Source of the DNA: Gammaproteobacteria bacterium
GTDB taxonomy: Bacteria; Pseudomonadota; Gammaproteobacteria; Pseudomonadales; Azotimanducaceae
Assembly (NCBI GenBank): GCA_003476445.1
Contig: DMUF01000154.1
Coordinates: 1-6,760 of the forward strand
Direction: 5' to 3'
Length of the DNA stretch: 6,760 nucleotides
Under the pieces are notes generated by a model. The model was not told where the DNA came from. It worked only from the letters and a program-made list of their open reading frames with translations, and searched no databases. Below, piece after piece: positions 6,020 through 6,760 of this stretch. Made by a program: the position numbers and the translations under genes. The first letter of the stretch is position 1; each line of letters begins with the position of its first letter.

Positions 6020-6760
6020 ATGCAGCACTACCGGCTCGCCGGATTTTCCGGACGCGTTCTCATCGTCGGCTTCGGCAGTGTGGGTCGGGGCGTCCTGCCT
6101 CTGCTCTTGCGGCACATCGACATAGACTCGTCCCGGGTCAGCGTGATTACTGATGATCCAGACGGCATCGATGTAGCACGCGCATACGGTGTCGGGGTCG
6201 AAATCCTCGGGCTCACGCGACTCAATCTACGCGCGGCACTGACACCGCGACTGACCTCCGGTGACCTGCTGCTCAACCTGGCGGTGCACGTGAGCAGCGT
6301 GGCACTGCTTGAGCTGTGTCGGGAACTGGGTGTGCTCTATCTCGACACGTGCATCGAACCCTGGGCGGGCGGCTATCTGGACGCGCGCCTGCCGCCTGCG
6401 GATCGCACCAACTACGCTCTGCGGGAAACAGCGCTGCGGCTCCGACAGCAGGGCAATCGTGGACCTACGGCCATTCTGACCCACGGCGCGAACCCCGGCC
6501 TGGTGTCCCATTTCCTGAAACAGGCCTTGCTTGATCTCGCCGCTGACGCCGGGCTTGAGTCCAACATACCGAGCCACCGCGAGGCGTGGGCGCTGCTTGC
6601 ACAACAGCTCGGCGTGCGCACCATCCAGATCGCCGAACGTGACATGCAGGTTTCGCCGCGCCGCAAGCAGCCGGACGAGTTCGTGAATACCTGGTCCATC
6701 GAAGGTTTCGTGAGCGAAGGCTGCCAGCCTGCAGAGCTCGGCTGGGGAACCGACGAACGC
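6020..6760 (+). CDS. hss: Homospermidine synthase, 3' part missing
   Basis: From the ATG at 6020 the frame is open for 247 codons to the right edge. A stop at 6002-6004 closes the frame upstream and no other start lies between, so the N-terminus is fixed; the ribosome site (GGCGGG) is only fair. The Rossmann motif VGFGSVGRG is at 16-24, DTCIEPW at 109-115, THGANPGLVSHF at 154-165 and EFVNTWSIEGFVSEG at 220-234, all typical of bacterial homospermidine synthase. E113, N158, E206, W225 and E233 line up at a constant offset of four with active-site residues I recall for the Blastochloris viridis enzyme. The enzyme uses NAD to make sym-homospermidine from two putrescines, or from putrescine and spermidine. 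The family is about 470-480 aa, so roughly half is present. Its polyamine role has no evident link to the neighbouring CoA genes. Confidence 0.93.
   Translation, partial: MQHYRLAGFSGRVLIVGFGSVGRGVLPLLLRHIDIDSSRVSVITDDPDGIDVARAYGVGVEILGLTRLNLRAALTPRLTSGDLLLNLAVHVSSVALLELCRELGVLYLDTCIEPWAGGYLDARLPPADRTNYALRETALRLRQQGNRGPTAILTHGANPGLVSHFLKQALLDLAADAGLESNIPSHREAWALLAQQLGVRTIQIAERDMQVSPRRKQPDEFVNTWSIEGFVSEGCQPAELGWGTDER

Noticed and set aside
5846..6115. A 90-residue N-terminal extension of the PNPOx-like protein.
   Set aside because: It would overlap the start of homospermidine synthase and the shared promoter region, while the ATG at 5845 has a good ribosome site and a family-like N-terminus.
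6227..6699. Minus-strand open frames inside homospermidine synthase.
   Set aside because: They oppose a clearly conserved coding sequence with aligned active-site residues and show no domain of their own.

Overview
The window is GC-rich, densely coding bacterial DNA with tight spacing, mostly ATG starts and Shine-Dalgarno-like sites. It fits a high-GC proteobacterium, probably of the beta/gamma type that catabolises fatty, aromatic or steroid acids. That assignment is an inference from gene families and codon use, and no marker gene here fixes the taxon. I see no rRNA, tRNA, CRISPR array, insertion sequence, integrase or phage gene.

Layout from left to right: (1) On the minus strand, running off the left edge, is the 5' part of a 2-oxoacid:ferredoxin oxidoreductase alpha subunit (KorA-like). 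(2) A 138-bp divergent intergenic region with nested inverted repeats separates it from (3) a plus-strand MFS transporter. (4) A minus-strand AMP-forming acyl-CoA synthetase meets the transporter tail to tail with no bases between the stop codons. (5) A plus-strand nitroreductase-family flavoprotein is divergent from the synthetase across 150 bp. (6) A hairpin region of 79 bp lies between the nitroreductase and (7) a minus-strand SDR oxidoreductase. (8) Ten bases upstream of the SDR in the same operon is a PNPOx-like flavin split-barrel protein. (9) Across a further 174 bp, on the plus strand, is homospermidine synthase, cut by the right edge.

The acyl-CoA synthetase, nitroreductase, PNPOx-like protein and SDR plausibly form one local catabolic block. 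A carboxylic acid would be activated to its CoA thioester, then modified by flavin- and NAD(P)H-dependent redox steps, with the MFS protein as a possible transporter. KorA (central carbon metabolism) and homospermidine synthase (polyamine synthesis) look like unrelated flanking functions. I find no convincing evidence of a wholly new system. The items most worth a second look are the nested repeats in the korA/MFS divergent region, the variant P-loop of the synthetase, the atypical N-terminus of the nitroreductase, and the CoA-ligase plus two-flavoprotein plus SDR neighbourhood.
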